From: Burkholderiaceae bacterium
Lineage (GTDB): Bacteria; Pseudomonadota; Gammaproteobacteria; Burkholderiales; Burkholderiaceae_F
Assembly (NCBI GenBank): GCA_017461315.1
Contig: JAFTYR010000043.1
Span: forward strand, 1-47,161
DNA: 47,161 nucleotides
Reading direction: 5' to 3'
The translations under genes were made by a program, and so were the position numbers. The notes below the pieces were generated by a model. It did no database searches. It saw only the letters and a list, made by a program, of their open reading frames with translations, and had not been told where the DNA came from. This document shows, piece after piece, positions 16,584 through 24,730 of the stretch (the stretch's first letter is position 1; each line of letters begins with the position of its first letter).

Positions 16584-17312
16584 TTGTTCGATATTGTCTG
16601 TAGTGGTTTAAAGAAAGTATTTCAATCGGGAGATCGTACTAGTAGACCTCTTGATGATTTAACTGTCACGATCCCAGCCGGAGAAATTACAGCGGTTATT
16701 GGTGAAAGTGGTTGTGGCAAAACCACCTTTTTACGCATGATCGCAGGTCTCGATAAACCGAATGAAGGTACGCTGTCTTTTATTGATAAAGATCAAAATC
16801 GCCAATCCCCCAAGGTGGCTGTAGTCTTTCAAGAACCGAGACTTTTTGCTTGGCTAACGGTTCGTGAAAATATCGCTATGGCGATTCGTCATTTGCCTAA
16901 AGATGAACAAAATGAAAAAGTTGATCAGGTTTTAGATCTTGTACGTTTAACCAAAGCATCCGATTTATATCCTCGAGAACTATCGGGAGGGATGGCACAA
17001 CGAGTTGGTCTAGCCCGGGCTCTCGTGGCAAGTCCTGATATTTTGCTATTAGACGAAGCTTTTAGCGCTTTAGATGCTTTAACACGACAAAAACTTTATC
17101 AAGAATTTATACGAATTCATAAAGAGTGTCCGATGACAACCGTTTTGGTAACGCACGATGTGATGGAAGCAGTATTGTTGTCTCGCCATATTCACTACTT
17201 TGCTTCAGGGAAAGTAAAGGCTAGTTTTGAAGTTCCTTTTGACTATCCGAGATCACTTTCGACCCCGGGCTGTAGTGAACTTTGTGATCGTATTTTGGAA
17301 GAATTTTTTTAA
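16584..17312 (+). CDS. ABC transporter ATP-binding protein, SsuB/TauB type
   Basis: About 242 residues. Walker A is GESGCGKTT, the Q-loop lies in VVFQEPRLFAWLTV, the signature is LSGGMAQRV and Walker B is ILLLDEAFSALD, with the switch histidine in VTHDV. The FAWLTVREN segment is characteristic of the nitrate/sulfonate/taurine group. I choose the TTG start at 16584 because a full AAGGAG lies 6 nt upstream (16572-16577), overlapping the permease stop codon. A GTG at 16554 inside the permease gene has no ribosome binding site. It energises the adjacent permease in the cytoplasm. Confidence 0.88.
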   Translation: MFDIVCSGLKKVFQSGDRTSRPLDDLTVTIPAGEITAVIGESGCGKTTFLRMIAGLDKPNEGTLSFIDKDQNRQSPKVAVVFQEPRLFAWLTVRENIAMAIRHLPKDEQNEKVDQVLDLVRLTKASDLYPRELSGGMAQRVGLARALVASPDILLLDEAFSALDALTRQKLYQEFIRIHKECPMTTVLVTHDVMEAVLLSRHIHYFASGKVKASFEVPFDYPRSLSTPGCSELCDRILEEFF

Positions 17313-17330
17313 TTATTGGATGTAAAGAAA

Positions 17331-18278
17331 ATGAAACTAAAAAAATTAGTAGCAACGTTAGGTCTTGGTTTGTTGGCTACCGGTGTGTTCGCTACTGAGA
17401 TGCCAAAAGAATTGAATATTGTCTATGTTAAGGCACCATTTAATTTACAGAATATGGTGATCAAAGATCAGCAATTATTGGAAAAGGCCTTCGCTACTGA
17501 CAATACCAAGGTAAATTGGAAAACAATTACTTCAGGAGCTAAACAGGCTCAGGCGATGGCTGCCGGGGCGGTTGATATGTCTGCGGTTATGAATACGGCA
17601 TCGCTTCTTATGGCAAACGGAGCAGGAAATCCAATTTATGTGGCAACCGGTGTATCACATCCAGCCGATACTTTTGCCATCGTCGGTAAAGCTGGAGAAA
17701 AACTCTCAGTTAAGGACCTCAAGGGCAAAAAAATCGTTGGTCCTCGTGGAACAGTTTTACATCAGTTGTTGATCGCTTCGTTGGTTAAAAATGGAATGAA
17801 ACCATCTGACGTTGATTTTGTTGCGATGGATATTCCGAGTGCGTTAGCGGCCTTGACCAGCGGTCATGCGGACGCTGCGCTACTTGCTGCGAGTGCTGTA
17901 ATTAAAGCCGAAAAAGCCGGTTGTCAGATCGTAACAACTGCTAAAGACTTAGTGAATGTCAATTTGGTAACTACCGTAAGCAAGTCCTTTGCCGAAAAGC
18001 ACCCTGAAGCAGTTAAGAAAGTAGTTCAAGTACAGCGTGATGCACTTACTTGGATTCAAAACAATTGGGACAAAGCTGTTGCAATTGGTGCCAAGGAACA
18101 CGGTATCAGCCTCGAAGAGGCTCAAAAGTTAGCCAGCTGGTCTCACTATTACAATCTTTTAAATGAAAAAGATATTGCAGGTCTAGAAGAAGATCAGAAA
18201 TTCCTCTTAGAAAATGGCATGATGGCTAAAAAGGTAGACGTGAAGAGTTTAGTACTACCAATCGCTCAGGGTAAATAA
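17331..18278 (+). CDS. ABC transporter substrate-binding protein, SsuA/TauA/NMT1-like
   Basis: About 315 residues beginning at ATG 17331 with a clear signal peptide (MKLKKLVATLGLG... cleaved near VFA). The mature protein has the two-lobe NMT1/SsuA arrangement: an early ITSGAKQAQAMAAGAVDMS block, a hinge segment LKGKKIVGPRGTVLHQLL and a second-lobe SALAALTSGHADAALL. Relatives bind alkanesulfonates, taurine, nitrate or thiamine precursors. The actual ligand is not predictable here. It lacks a lipobox, so it should be periplasmic. The gap to the ATPase gene is 18 bp, and the next gene starts 2 bp after its stop, so co-expression with the FmdE-like pair is nearly certain. Confidence 0.87.
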   Translation: MKLKKLVATLGLGLLATGVFATEMPKELNIVYVKAPFNLQNMVIKDQQLLEKAFATDNTKVNWKTITSGAKQAQAMAAGAVDMSAVMNTASLLMANGAGNPIYVATGVSHPADTFAIVGKAGEKLSVKDLKGKKIVGPRGTVLHQLLIASLVKNGMKPSDVDFVAMDIPSALAALTSGHADAALLAASAVIKAEKAGCQIVTTAKDLVNVNLVTTVSKSFAEKHPEAVKKVVQVQRDALTWIQNNWDKAVAIGAKEHGISLEEAQKLASWSHYYNLLNEKDIAGLEEDQKFLLENGMMAKKVDVKSLVLPIAQGK

Positions 18279-18280
18279 TC

Positions 18281-18856
18281 GTGTTTAGTCGTCGCCCAGA
18301 TTGTTTGGTAGTCAGTGAACCCGAAGGAACCTTAAGTTTTAATCGGGAAGATATGATCCGTTACGCAGGTCACGGTCAAATCATTGCAAGTGGTGTCGTT
18401 TTTCGATTATTACAAAAAGCTTTTATGGATCTTTCGCCACAAGAGCCACCCAGTCGTAAAGATATTTGGGTATTAACGGCATTTCCTGGGGAAGGGGTTC
18501 GTGATTGCATCGAATTGGTAACAAGAGCGGTGACTGATGGTCGATTTACATTAGATGTCAATGTAGCGCCTTCAGGAGCACCTTCTTCCCCAATTGGGGG
18601 TGGGATGTACTTTGAAGTGGGTTACCGTGGAAAGGCTTTTGCGTATACTTTCAATCCAGAAATCTTCGATGAACACTGGTACCAGAGCGTACAAAACTTT
18701 CAAGATGGATGCGATTCATCGGAAAATCACGGACGCTATGTCAGTTATAAATACGGTGTATTAGGGGAATTGTTAGCTCGTGAAGATGTTTTTATTGATG
18801 TTCACGAATGCTGTGCCGATCGAGTTCTGAAAATTAAATCGTCAACCCTTAAATAA
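18281..18856 (+). CDS. FmdE-like protein, paralogue 1 (unknown function)
   Basis: 191 residues, GTG start, no signal peptide or membrane segment, hence cytoplasmic. I do not recognise a characterised orthologue. The order of FNREDMIRYAGHGQ, ASGVVFRLLQKAF, LTAFPGEGVRDCIELVTRAV and GGGMYFEVGYRG parallels the next gene and recalls the FmdE (formylmethanofuran dehydrogenase subunit E-like) fold. There a histidine helix precedes a GLALGxR-type helix and a second glycine-rich block. The typical FmdE cysteine after the first histidine is missing. C-terminal HECCADRV adds a cysteine pair. Starting 2 bp after the binding-protein gene, it is probably a partner of paralogue 2. FmdE assignment is by eye and tentative. 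Confidence 0.6.
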   Translation: MFSRRPDCLVVSEPEGTLSFNREDMIRYAGHGQIIASGVVFRLLQKAFMDLSPQEPPSRKDIWVLTAFPGEGVRDCIELVTRAVTDGRFTLDVNVAPSGAPSSPIGGGMYFEVGYRGKAFAYTFNPEIFDEHWYQSVQNFQDGCDSSENHGRYVSYKYGVLGELLAREDVFIDVHECCADRVLKIKSSTLK

Positions 18857-18867
18857 GGAATGGATAA

Positions 18868-19386
18868 GTGAATAAAGACGTTGTGCGTGTATTAGATCAT
18901 GGAAAAGAATTAACCATCTCTTTTGATGATTGCATTCTTTACCACGGGGTCGATAGCATCGGAGGATTAGCCTTAGGTTTCCGTATGATGCAGTGGGCTA
19001 TTAATGAAATGAGTCCTAACGTAGCTCCAGACCGAGAAACAATTTCCTTTAAAACGGCTTTTCCGGGTCCAGGACTTCGAGATGCGGTTGAGATGATTGC
19101 CCGAGTGGTGACTCGTGGTGCTTATACCGTTCTTCAGGAAATTCCCGTTCAGGCTCCTGAAGGTGTTTACGGTCATATGTATTTCGAAGTTACTGTCGGT
19201 GAGCAAACTCGTCGTATTAGTTTGGCTCCTGGCGCATTACCAGAAGAATTTGTCCAAACAGGCCGGGCTATTAAGGCCGGTAATGCGGATGAACATTTAA
19301 AGAAACGATGGACCGAATTAAAACACGGACTTTCAGAAGCTGTGCTGGGCGCTAATTTCAAAGATTTAATTGTTGTTCATCCATAG
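18868..19386 (+). CDS. FmdE-like protein, paralogue 2 (unknown function)
   Basis: 172 residues, GTG start with AAGGA upstream, cytoplasmic. ISFDDCILYHGVDSIGGLALGFRMMQWA resembles the FmdE motif (histidine-glycine, then a GLALGxR helix), followed by FKTAFPGPGLRDAVEMIARVV and HMYFEVTVGEQTRRI. Aligned by eye with the previous product, the blocks AFPGxGxRDxxExxxRxVTxGxxT and GxMYFEV are shared, so the genes arose by duplication and may form a heterodimer. Neither keeps the HGHxCPG cysteine. As the last gene of the ABC transporter unit it may process the imported compound (inference). The two differ enough that subfunctionalisation is likely. Confidence 0.62.
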   Translation: MNKDVVRVLDHGKELTISFDDCILYHGVDSIGGLALGFRMMQWAINEMSPNVAPDRETISFKTAFPGPGLRDAVEMIARVVTRGAYTVLQEIPVQAPEGVYGHMYFEVTVGEQTRRISLAPGALPEEFVQTGRAIKAGNADEHLKKRWTELKHGLSEAVLGANFKDLIVVHP

Positions 19387-19406
19387 TGCTGTTTTAGCTC
19401 GTTTTT

Positions 19407-19443
19407 AAGGCGATATCAAAGATTCGGTATCGCCTTGAAATTT
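19407..19443 (+). terminator. Hairpin terminator after the FmdE-like pair
   Basis: A perfect 9-bp stem, AAGGCGATA (19407-19415) with TATCGCCTT (19428-19436), has a 12-nt loop. It lies 21 bp after the stop codon. The T-run behind it is weak (GAAATTT). Confidence 0.6.
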
Positions 19444-19448
19444 CCAAA

Positions 19449-19666
19449 TTAATTAAAGTATTTCAGAGTAAAGCCTTCAATTTGCAACGAACTCATCATT
19501 TGCTTGAAAGCTTCCGAATCAAATTACTCTTCCAAACAAAGTATTTCATGATCTATACCTAAAGCGACAGAAATAAATCGGTTTCTTTATAACCCTTACA
19601 TAAATAAAACAGCTGTCTCATTTCTCTTTGTTGATGGTTACTTTGTGAAGTGTCTAATTTCTCCAT
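19449..19666 (-). pseudogene. Decayed small gene B (one frameshift, one nonsense codon)
   Basis: On the minus strand an ATG at 19666 opens MEKLDTSQSN and reads to GYKETDLFLS, where a frame change is needed. In the next frame the sequence continues as ALGIDHEILCLEE, meets a TAA, and goes on as FDSEAFKQMMSSLQIEG to a final stop at 19449. The composition on both sides of the lesions is coding-like, so a protein of about 70 residues has been inactivated. I do not recognise the family. It lies 9 bp after gene A on the same strand. Confidence 0.5.
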
Positions 19667-19675
19667 ATCGACAAT

Positions 19676-19980
19676 CTACTTTTTTGTTTTTTTAGGGTAC
19701 ATAGAAATAAACGTCTTGATCGCTTGTCCGCCATATTCTTTAGAGCGGATTTTAGTCAAGAATAAATAAGTGAATTTTGAATATCTAACAATAACTAAAA
19801 ATCAAAATGATCATCTTTTGCTATCTCAATTAATTGATTTGGCAATAAATATTCTTCATGGGGCTTTAGCAAACACATTAAATTTACCCAAAAGGTACCG
19901 TTTTCTACGACGTCTTTAGCTTCTAGCGTTATAAGAGACTTTCTTTTCAGTAGTAAGAAGTGGTTATGTTTGTAATGCAT
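19676..19980 (-). pseudogene. Decayed small gene A (frameshift in a T run)
   Basis: An intact first frame from ATG 19980 gives 61 residues ending in KDDHFDF and a TAG at 19795. Directly after a run of five T's, the adjacent frame continues with coding-like sequence (LVIVRYSKFTYLF, then KIRSKEYGGQAIKTF and MYPKKTKK) to a stop at 19676. A single missing T would restore one protein of about 100 residues. Family unknown. It is the upstream partner of decayed gene B. Confidence 0.5.
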
Positions 19981-20087
19981 GATGTCAGCAACCTAGTATT
20001 AAAGTAATTTATAAAGTAAAGAAAAAAAGGGACTATATGCTGTCATCAAATTTTCTAATTTTCTTTTGATGAGTTTTTTAGATTCAC

Positions 20088-21509
20088 TCAAACTAAAACA
20101 GAATCGAACGGAATTCGATAAAGACAAAATCGAGGGTCTAGTGAGTTACCGACTTCGTCTTCCCAATAGTCTGAAAATTTTTTAATCGACTGTTGAGGAC
20201 CGATTAAAGCAATTTCACCACAATAGGGTTTTACATCACCGTCTTCATCGACTCTCATAAAGGGTTCTAATTTGATTTCCGGAAGATTTTGTTCAATCCA
20301 CGTCATGATTTCTTTACGAGCGGGAATGTTGTCGATTGAACAAAAAGGAAGCCCCATTTTATTGGTCTGTAGATTAAAGCCTAAGAAATACAGATCTTCT
20401 TTTGGATGTTGTTTAAACCATGTGAGGGGGCTGATAAATGATTCGGGTGCGAGTTCCTTTAATCGGATTTGTTCTTCAGTAAACAGTGTATCTGGATTTT
20501 TAACGTGTTCCCAAGGATCCCATGCTTCTCCTGTAGCCAGTCGAGAAAGACGCTTAATTTCGTCTCTATTATCGTGGCATCTGTTTTTCGATAAAAGATA
20601 ATCCACGGGTCGAATGATGAAAGCGTTAGATAGTAATTCAGCAATCGTATCGACTCTCATGTATTCCTCATGTTCATGAGGGATGTAAGGAAAAACATCT
20701 TTAAAGTTTTGAGCCAATTCAAAATGAATGGAATCACGAAATACAAAAGACAAACCATCAATTAACCGAGTTATCACGGGTACGGTAAATATAGGTTGAC
20801 GGATATAGAGTGTACTGTCGTCTGCTCTTATTTCATGAAGTAAAAGATAATCCGAGAAGTGTTCACTAAACTGATCTAATACTTGTTTTTGGGCGCTAAG
20901 ACTGTAAACCGGAGCCTTTGCGGTAAAGAATTGGAACTCAAACCAATAAAGTCTATTAAGTAACTCCTCTGCATAAGCTCTAAAAGGAAGTGGTTTTTGT
21001 CTCATGCTTTGTGCAATCGCCTTCCAACGGCGAATCAAGGCTTCTCTTATCGGACGATGTGGAACAGCATGAGAATAGTTAACATCATCGATGGCGCAGT
21101 CTAATTCCGCTAAAGTCCTAAAGATCCGATAGGTTAAACAAGAAATTTCAGAGGTTTCTTGTTCAATCGACTTTGCGTCGAAGTGTTCGGAATAATTCTT
21201 TGCTGTTGCTTTAATGAAAGGATTGATCTCAGTTAAATCAGCTTTTTCGGATAAATCGGCTAATAGAGCTCCAGCAAGTTCAATTGGCTGACTTTCGGCA
21301 TAGAACTGCATCAAGTGAAATGTTTTGAATCGTTCTTTTTCGTCTAATTGAGGATGGTTTTTAAGCCAATTGAGTGCTTCTTGGACTAATTCTCCGATAG
21401 GAGCGATGTATGACTCAGATGTTGAGGCAACACCAACGCCGACTTCAGAAAGAATGGCTTGGTTGGATATCGGACTGTATGGATACTTAAGCATAGTTTG
21501 ATTATTCAT
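20088..21509 (-). CDS. Unrecognised 473-residue protein of an accessory island
   Basis: No signal peptide or membrane segment is visible, so probably cytoplasmic. The N-terminal part (about 35-320) is helical and rich in aromatic and charged residues (for example LIRRWKAIAQSMRQKPLPFRA). A C-terminal unit from about residue 365 (EDLYFLGFNL to DYWEDEVGNSLDPRFCLYRI) is clearly repeated in the 133-residue product of the next gene upstream. Pattern points shared by both: E/KDLYF, I..W...NLP, a short GxIAL strand, and a W.DE.G.S.D.RF..Y ending. I do not recognise the family. Repeated small domains beside decayed short genes recall toxin-immunity or effector loci, but nothing here proves that. Confidence 0.7.
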   Translation of the reverse strand: MNNQTMLKYPYSPISNQAILSEVGVGVASTSESYIAPIGELVQEALNWLKNHPQLDEKERFKTFHLMQFYAESQPIELAGALLADLSEKADLTEINPFIKATAKNYSEHFDAKSIEQETSEISCLTYRIFRTLAELDCAIDDVNYSHAVPHRPIREALIRRWKAIAQSMRQKPLPFRAYAEELLNRLYWFEFQFFTAKAPVYSLSAQKQVLDQFSEHFSDYLLLHEIRADDSTLYIRQPIFTVPVITRLIDGLSFVFRDSIHFELAQNFKDVFPYIPHEHEEYMRVDTIAELLSNAFIIRPVDYLLSKNRCHDNRDEIKRLSRLATGEAWDPWEHVKNPDTLFTEEQIRLKELAPESFISPLTWFKQHPKEDLYFLGFNLQTNKMGLPFCSIDNIPARKEIMTWIEQNLPEIKLEPFMRVDEDGDVKPYCGEIALIGPQQSIKKFSDYWEDEVGNSLDPRFCLYRIPFDSVLV

Positions 21510-21577
21510 ATTCTTCCATCGATTATTCCCAAAATCGCTATCAATTGACTACTTTTTATAGGTCTAGAAATCATCCA

Positions 21578-21979
21578 TTAATGCTGAAGGATTTGGAATT
21601 TCTCCGTCGTACCGTTTCTTATATTGTAGGCATAAAATTGAAAGCGAGAATCTTTACTCTTCCCATTTTCATCTTCCCAAATAGACTCAAACTTTTTGCG
21701 ATCTTCTTCATCCCAAAGTAAAGCAATCGTTCCATTGTAAGGGGCTTGAAACACACCCGAATCGTAAGTGGAAGGAAGAAGAGGAATAATGGTTGTATGA
21801 GGTAAGTTCTTTGCAATCCAAGCTTCAATATCAGCCTTTCCTTCAGGTTCTGAATCGATGTTTCGTAAAAAGAGACTAAAGTCTTTCTGCTTTTCTTCAT
21901 CAGAACAGAAGTTAATGAAATAGAGGTCTTTTCGGTACTCGTAGAAGTATTCGTTAATGTTAATCACGAGTTGTAGCAT
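21578..21979 (-). CDS. Unrecognised 133-residue protein sharing a domain with its neighbour
   Basis: Starts at ATG 21979 with GGAG 8 nt upstream. Almost the whole protein corresponds to the C-terminal unit of the following 473-residue product: KDLYFINF, IEAWIAKNLP, GTIALLWDEEDRKKFESIWEDENG and KDSRFQFYAYN. It is small, acidic and without membrane or export signals. The 68-bp gap and same strand suggest a joint transcript. A partial-duplication or immunity-like relation is conceivable. Function unknown. Confidence 0.68.
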   Translation of the reverse strand: MLQLVININEYFYEYRKDLYFINFCSDEEKQKDFSLFLRNIDSEPEGKADIEAWIAKNLPHTTIIPLLPSTYDSGVFQAPYNGTIALLWDEEDRKKFESIWEDENGKSKDSRFQFYAYNIRNGTTEKFQILQH

Positions 21980-22140
21980 TTTCCGTACTCCATTTAAGTT
22001 TGATTTGTAAAGGAGTCACTAAAGCAAATCTTTGTTTGCGTTCAGAATAGCAAGGGGTGCGAAATAAAATGACGCAATGATTCAGTGGGGTTGTTTGGTT
22101 GTGTCGATCGATAAAGTGAATTAAGTCTTCATCAAAAATA

Positions 22141-22204
22141 TTTCCGCTTAACGGAAAGTTTTCTTATCAGAAAATCAAAATGGCTGAACTTAGTGTTCAG
22201 CCAT
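22141..22204. terminator. Two hairpins between transaldolase and the accessory island
   Basis: ATGGCTGAAC (22180-22189) pairs perfectly with GTTCAGCCAT (22195-22204) around a 5-nt loop. Read on the minus strand it is followed by TTTTGATTTTC, a good terminator for tal. A second hairpin, TTTCCG/CGGAAA at 22141-22156, carries U-rich flanks. The rest of 21980-22252 shows no gene. Confidence 0.75.
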
Positions 22205-22252
22205 TACAGCAAAATAATTTAAAAATTAACGGTTCAGGAAACTATTATCGAT

Positions 22253-23266
22253 TTACCTAAAAATTACTTTATTCTGGTCATCCGTATCCGCGTGGCTCCA
22301 CGAAATATCCGTCAGCAATCCAAAAAGTTCTACTGTATCGTCTACAAAGAGTCGGATACCTTCCGCTAATTTTTCACTAGCCATGGCATCTTGATTTAAT
22401 TCAAATCGGAAATTAGATTCAGAATTGTCCGATTCGATTTCATCCTCATCAAGGAAAAAGTCATCATAGGGATCTGTTTCTATTTCGGGATTTAATTTTC
22501 TTTTAACTGTTCCAGAAGAAGAGGCAAGCTCATCGAGTAACTTGGGTGAAATAGTTAACAGATCGCAACCACAAAGGGCTAGGATTTGTCCCTTATTTCT
22601 AAAGCTTGCTCCCATGATCTCTGTTTTACTTTCGTGAGCCTTGAGGTACTCATAGATTTCACGAACAGAGTGAACTCCTGGGTCGTTATCACCATAATAG
22701 AATTTTTCATCCCAATCCAATCCGGCTTGGCGTTTATGCCAATCGTAAATTCGTCCAACGAATGGGGAAATGAGAGTGGCATTAGCCAAAGAAGACTGTA
22801 TGGCTTGTTCTAACGAGAAGATCAGGGTCATATTGCAATGAATTCCTTCTTTTTCAAGTACTTTACAAGCCTGAATACCTTCCCAAGTCGTAGCGATTTT
22901 AATGAGTACTCGATCTCGAGAAATGCCACTTGATTCATATAGAGAAATTAAGCGACGAGCCTTTTCTATGGTTTTAGCAGTATCAAAAGATAGGAAGGCA
23001 TCGACTTCGGTTGAAACTCGGCCGTCGATATGAGTCAAGATTTCTTTACCGAAATTAACGAGAACCCGGTCGGTCGCATCTTTTAAATCAACAGAATCTT
23101 TTAGGGCTTTTTCGACAAGATCGATGTATTTGGGGTCGCGAGCGGCCTTCAGAATTAATGAAGGATTTGTAGTGGCGTCTCTGGGTTTTAGGCGAGCAAT
23201 AGAGTCAATGTCGCCTGTGTCTGTAACAATTGTGGTGTATTGAGATAACGATTCGAGTTGATTCAT
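22253..23266 (-). CDS. tal: Transaldolase (TalA/B class)
   Basis: A 337-residue cytoplasmic enzyme of the non-oxidative pentose phosphate pathway, transferring dihydroxyacetone units between sugar phosphates. DATTNPSLI marks the N-terminus; the Schiff-base lysine is in [11 protein letters not shown] and the phosphate site in [13 protein letters not shown]. It is about 20 residues longer than E. coli TalB. An acidic insertion around 263-284 ([17 protein letters not shown]) precedes the conserved [18 protein letters not shown] helix, and a short charged tail follows. The insertion replaces a surface loop, so activity should persist. It is monocistronic, with terminators downstream and the carA promoter region behind it. 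Confidence 0.93.
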   Translation of the reverse strand: MNQLESLSQYTTIVTDTGDIDSIARLKPRDATTNPSLILKAARDPKYIDLVEKALKDSVDLKDATDRVLVNFGKEILTHIDGRVSTEVDAFLSFDTAKTIEKARRLISLYESSGISRDRVLIKIATTWEGIQACKVLEKEGIHCNMTLIFSLEQAIQSSLANATLISPFVGRIYDWHKRQAGLDWDEKFYYGDNDPGVHSVREIYEYLKAHESKTEIMGASFRNKGQILALCGCDLLTISPKLLDELASSSGTVKRKLNPEIETDPYDDFFLDEDEIESDNSESNFRFELNQDAMASEKLAEGIRLFVDDTVELFGLLTDISWSHADTDDQNKVIFR

Positions 23267-23417
23267 TTTTATTCTTCTTTAAAAACATGTCATTAAAAGA
23301 TTATCACTTCCCGTATTCCTTGTATAAAGATTGATGCTCAAAAAATAACCTTTAAAAAAGAAATAGGAGAAAACTCGTTAAATTTCGTACATAAAATAAG
23401 GCTATGTCATTTTGGAT

Positions 23418-23426
23418 TGATATAAT
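23418..23426 (+). promoter_or_regulatory. Extended -10 promoter of carA
   Basis: TGATATAAT at 23418-23426 combines TGn with a consensus TATAAT. There is no good -35 at the usual distance, as expected for extended -10 promoters. Start is predicted near 23433, giving a leader of about 110 nt. Confidence 0.55.
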
Positions 23427-23499
23427 CATCTAACTTTGCGTTCTACAAAATTCAAGGTAGAAGGCAGGGTAATTGTCTATCTAAATCAAAATTTGTGCG

Positions 23500-23526
23500 G
23501 CCGAGTCCGTGAAACGGCGTCTCGGC
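23500..23526 (+). promoter_or_regulatory. GC-rich hairpin in the carA leader
   Basis: GCCGAG (23500-23505) pairs with CTCGGC (23521-23526); inside it CCGT and ACGG form a second small stem around GAA. In this AT-rich region a GC-rich hairpin 7 nt before the GGAG ribosome binding site (23534-23537) stands out and could modulate carA translation. Confidence 0.45.
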
Positions 23527-23542
23527 GGCTTACGGAGTCATA

Positions 23543-24730
23543 GTGAATAAAAGATTAAATGATGACACCCGACCGGAAGCGGCACTTGTGTTGGCCGACG
23601 GAGCTGTTTTCAAAGGACGCTCAATCGGTGTGAGCGGTATGACTACTGGTGAAGTAGTCTTCAATACTTCGATGACGGGTTATCAGGAAATTTTGACTGA
23701 TCCGTCTTACACAGGGCAGATCGTTACATTAACCTATCCCCATATTGGCAATGTCGGTGTCAATAACGAAGATGCGGAATCGGATGCGGTTCATGTAGCA
23801 GGCTTAGTGGTTCGTAACGCTTCTATGGTGGTTTCGAACTGGCGTAGTCAAAGAAGCCTTGGCGAATATCTAAAGCAACACGGCATTGTTGCAATTGCAG
23901 AAATTGATACCAGACGTTTAACTCGATTGTTACGTGATCACGGTGCTCAACCAGGTTGTATCGTATGTTCTGCCTCCGGCAAGTTAACCGAAGAGGAAAT
24001 TGAACAGGCTCGTCAAGTCGCTTCAAATGCACCTCGTATGACGGGTCAGGACTTAGCTCAGCATGTTTCTTCTAAGTACCGTTATGAATGGTCTGAAGGT
24101 ACTTGGAGTATGAGTAATGAAACGGGTCGTCCTGGTATGAACCACCCGGAAGAATTCCCGTATACCGTAGTAGCTTGGGACTTTGGCATTAAAGAAAATA
24201 TTTTGAGATTAATGTCAGATCGTGGCATTCGTGTTGTTGTCGTTCCAGCTTCTACTACTTACGAACAGGCAATGGAACTGAATCCAGATGGTCTATTCCT
24301 TTCGAATGGCCCAGGGGATCCGGCTCCTTGTACCTATGCAATTGAAGTAGCAAAGAAGGCGATCGAAGCTAAGATTCCTTTGTTTGGTATTTGTTTAGGA
24401 CATCAGATTCTTGGTTTGGCTTGCGGTGCTCAGACTCAAAAGATGAAGTTTGGTCATCATGGCGCTAACCATCCTGTAGTCGATTTGGATACAAAACGAG
24501 TTTACATTACCAGCCAAAACCATGGCTTTATGGTCGATCCTGCCACATTACCTGCGAATGTGAAGGTCACCCACAAGTCATTATTTGATGGTTCACTCCA
24601 GGGATTCGAATTGACGGATGCACCGGTATTCTGTTTCCAGGGACACCCTGAGGCAAGTCCGGGTCCACACGATATCCAGGATCTGTTTGATCGATTTGTG
24701 GAACAGATTAAGGCTAAAAAAGGCTTGTAA
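23543..24730 (+). CDS. carA: Carbamoyl-phosphate synthase small (glutaminase) subunit
   Basis: A 395-residue class I glutamine amidotransferase that feeds ammonia to CarB for carbamoyl phosphate, the precursor of pyrimidines and arginine. The catalytic cysteine is C284 in [12 protein letters not shown] and the catalytic His/Glu pair lies in [13 protein letters not shown]. The N-terminal CarA-specific domain has [17 protein letters not shown]. The start is GTG 23543 with GGAG five bases upstream. The stop codon touches the ATG of gmhA, so carA, gmhA and carB form one operon. Confidence 0.97.
   Translation: MNKRLNDDTRPEAALVLADGAVFKGRSIGVSGMTTGEVVFNTSMTGYQEILTDPSYTGQIVTLTYPHIGNVGVNNEDAESDAVHVAGLVVRNASMVVSNWRSQRSLGEYLKQHGIVAIAEIDTRRLTRLLRDHGAQPGCIVCSASGKLTEEEIEQARQVASNAPRMTGQDLAQHVSSKYRYEWSEGTWSMSNETGRPGMNHPEEFPYTVVAWDFGIKENILRLMSDRGIRVVVVPASTTYEQAMELNPDGLFLSNGPGDPAPCTYAIEVAKKAIEAKIPLFGICLGHQILGLACGAQTQKMKFGHHGANHPVVDLDTKRVYITSQNHGFMVDPATLPANVKVTHKSLFDGSLQGFELTDAPVFCFQGHPEASPGPHDIQDLFDRFVEQIKAKKGL

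Noticed and set aside
19790..19803. Programmed -1 frameshift joining the two frames of gene A
   Set aside because: A UUU-UAG slip in the T run is possible, but the neighbouring gene B carries ordinary inactivating lesions, so mutation is the simpler reading.
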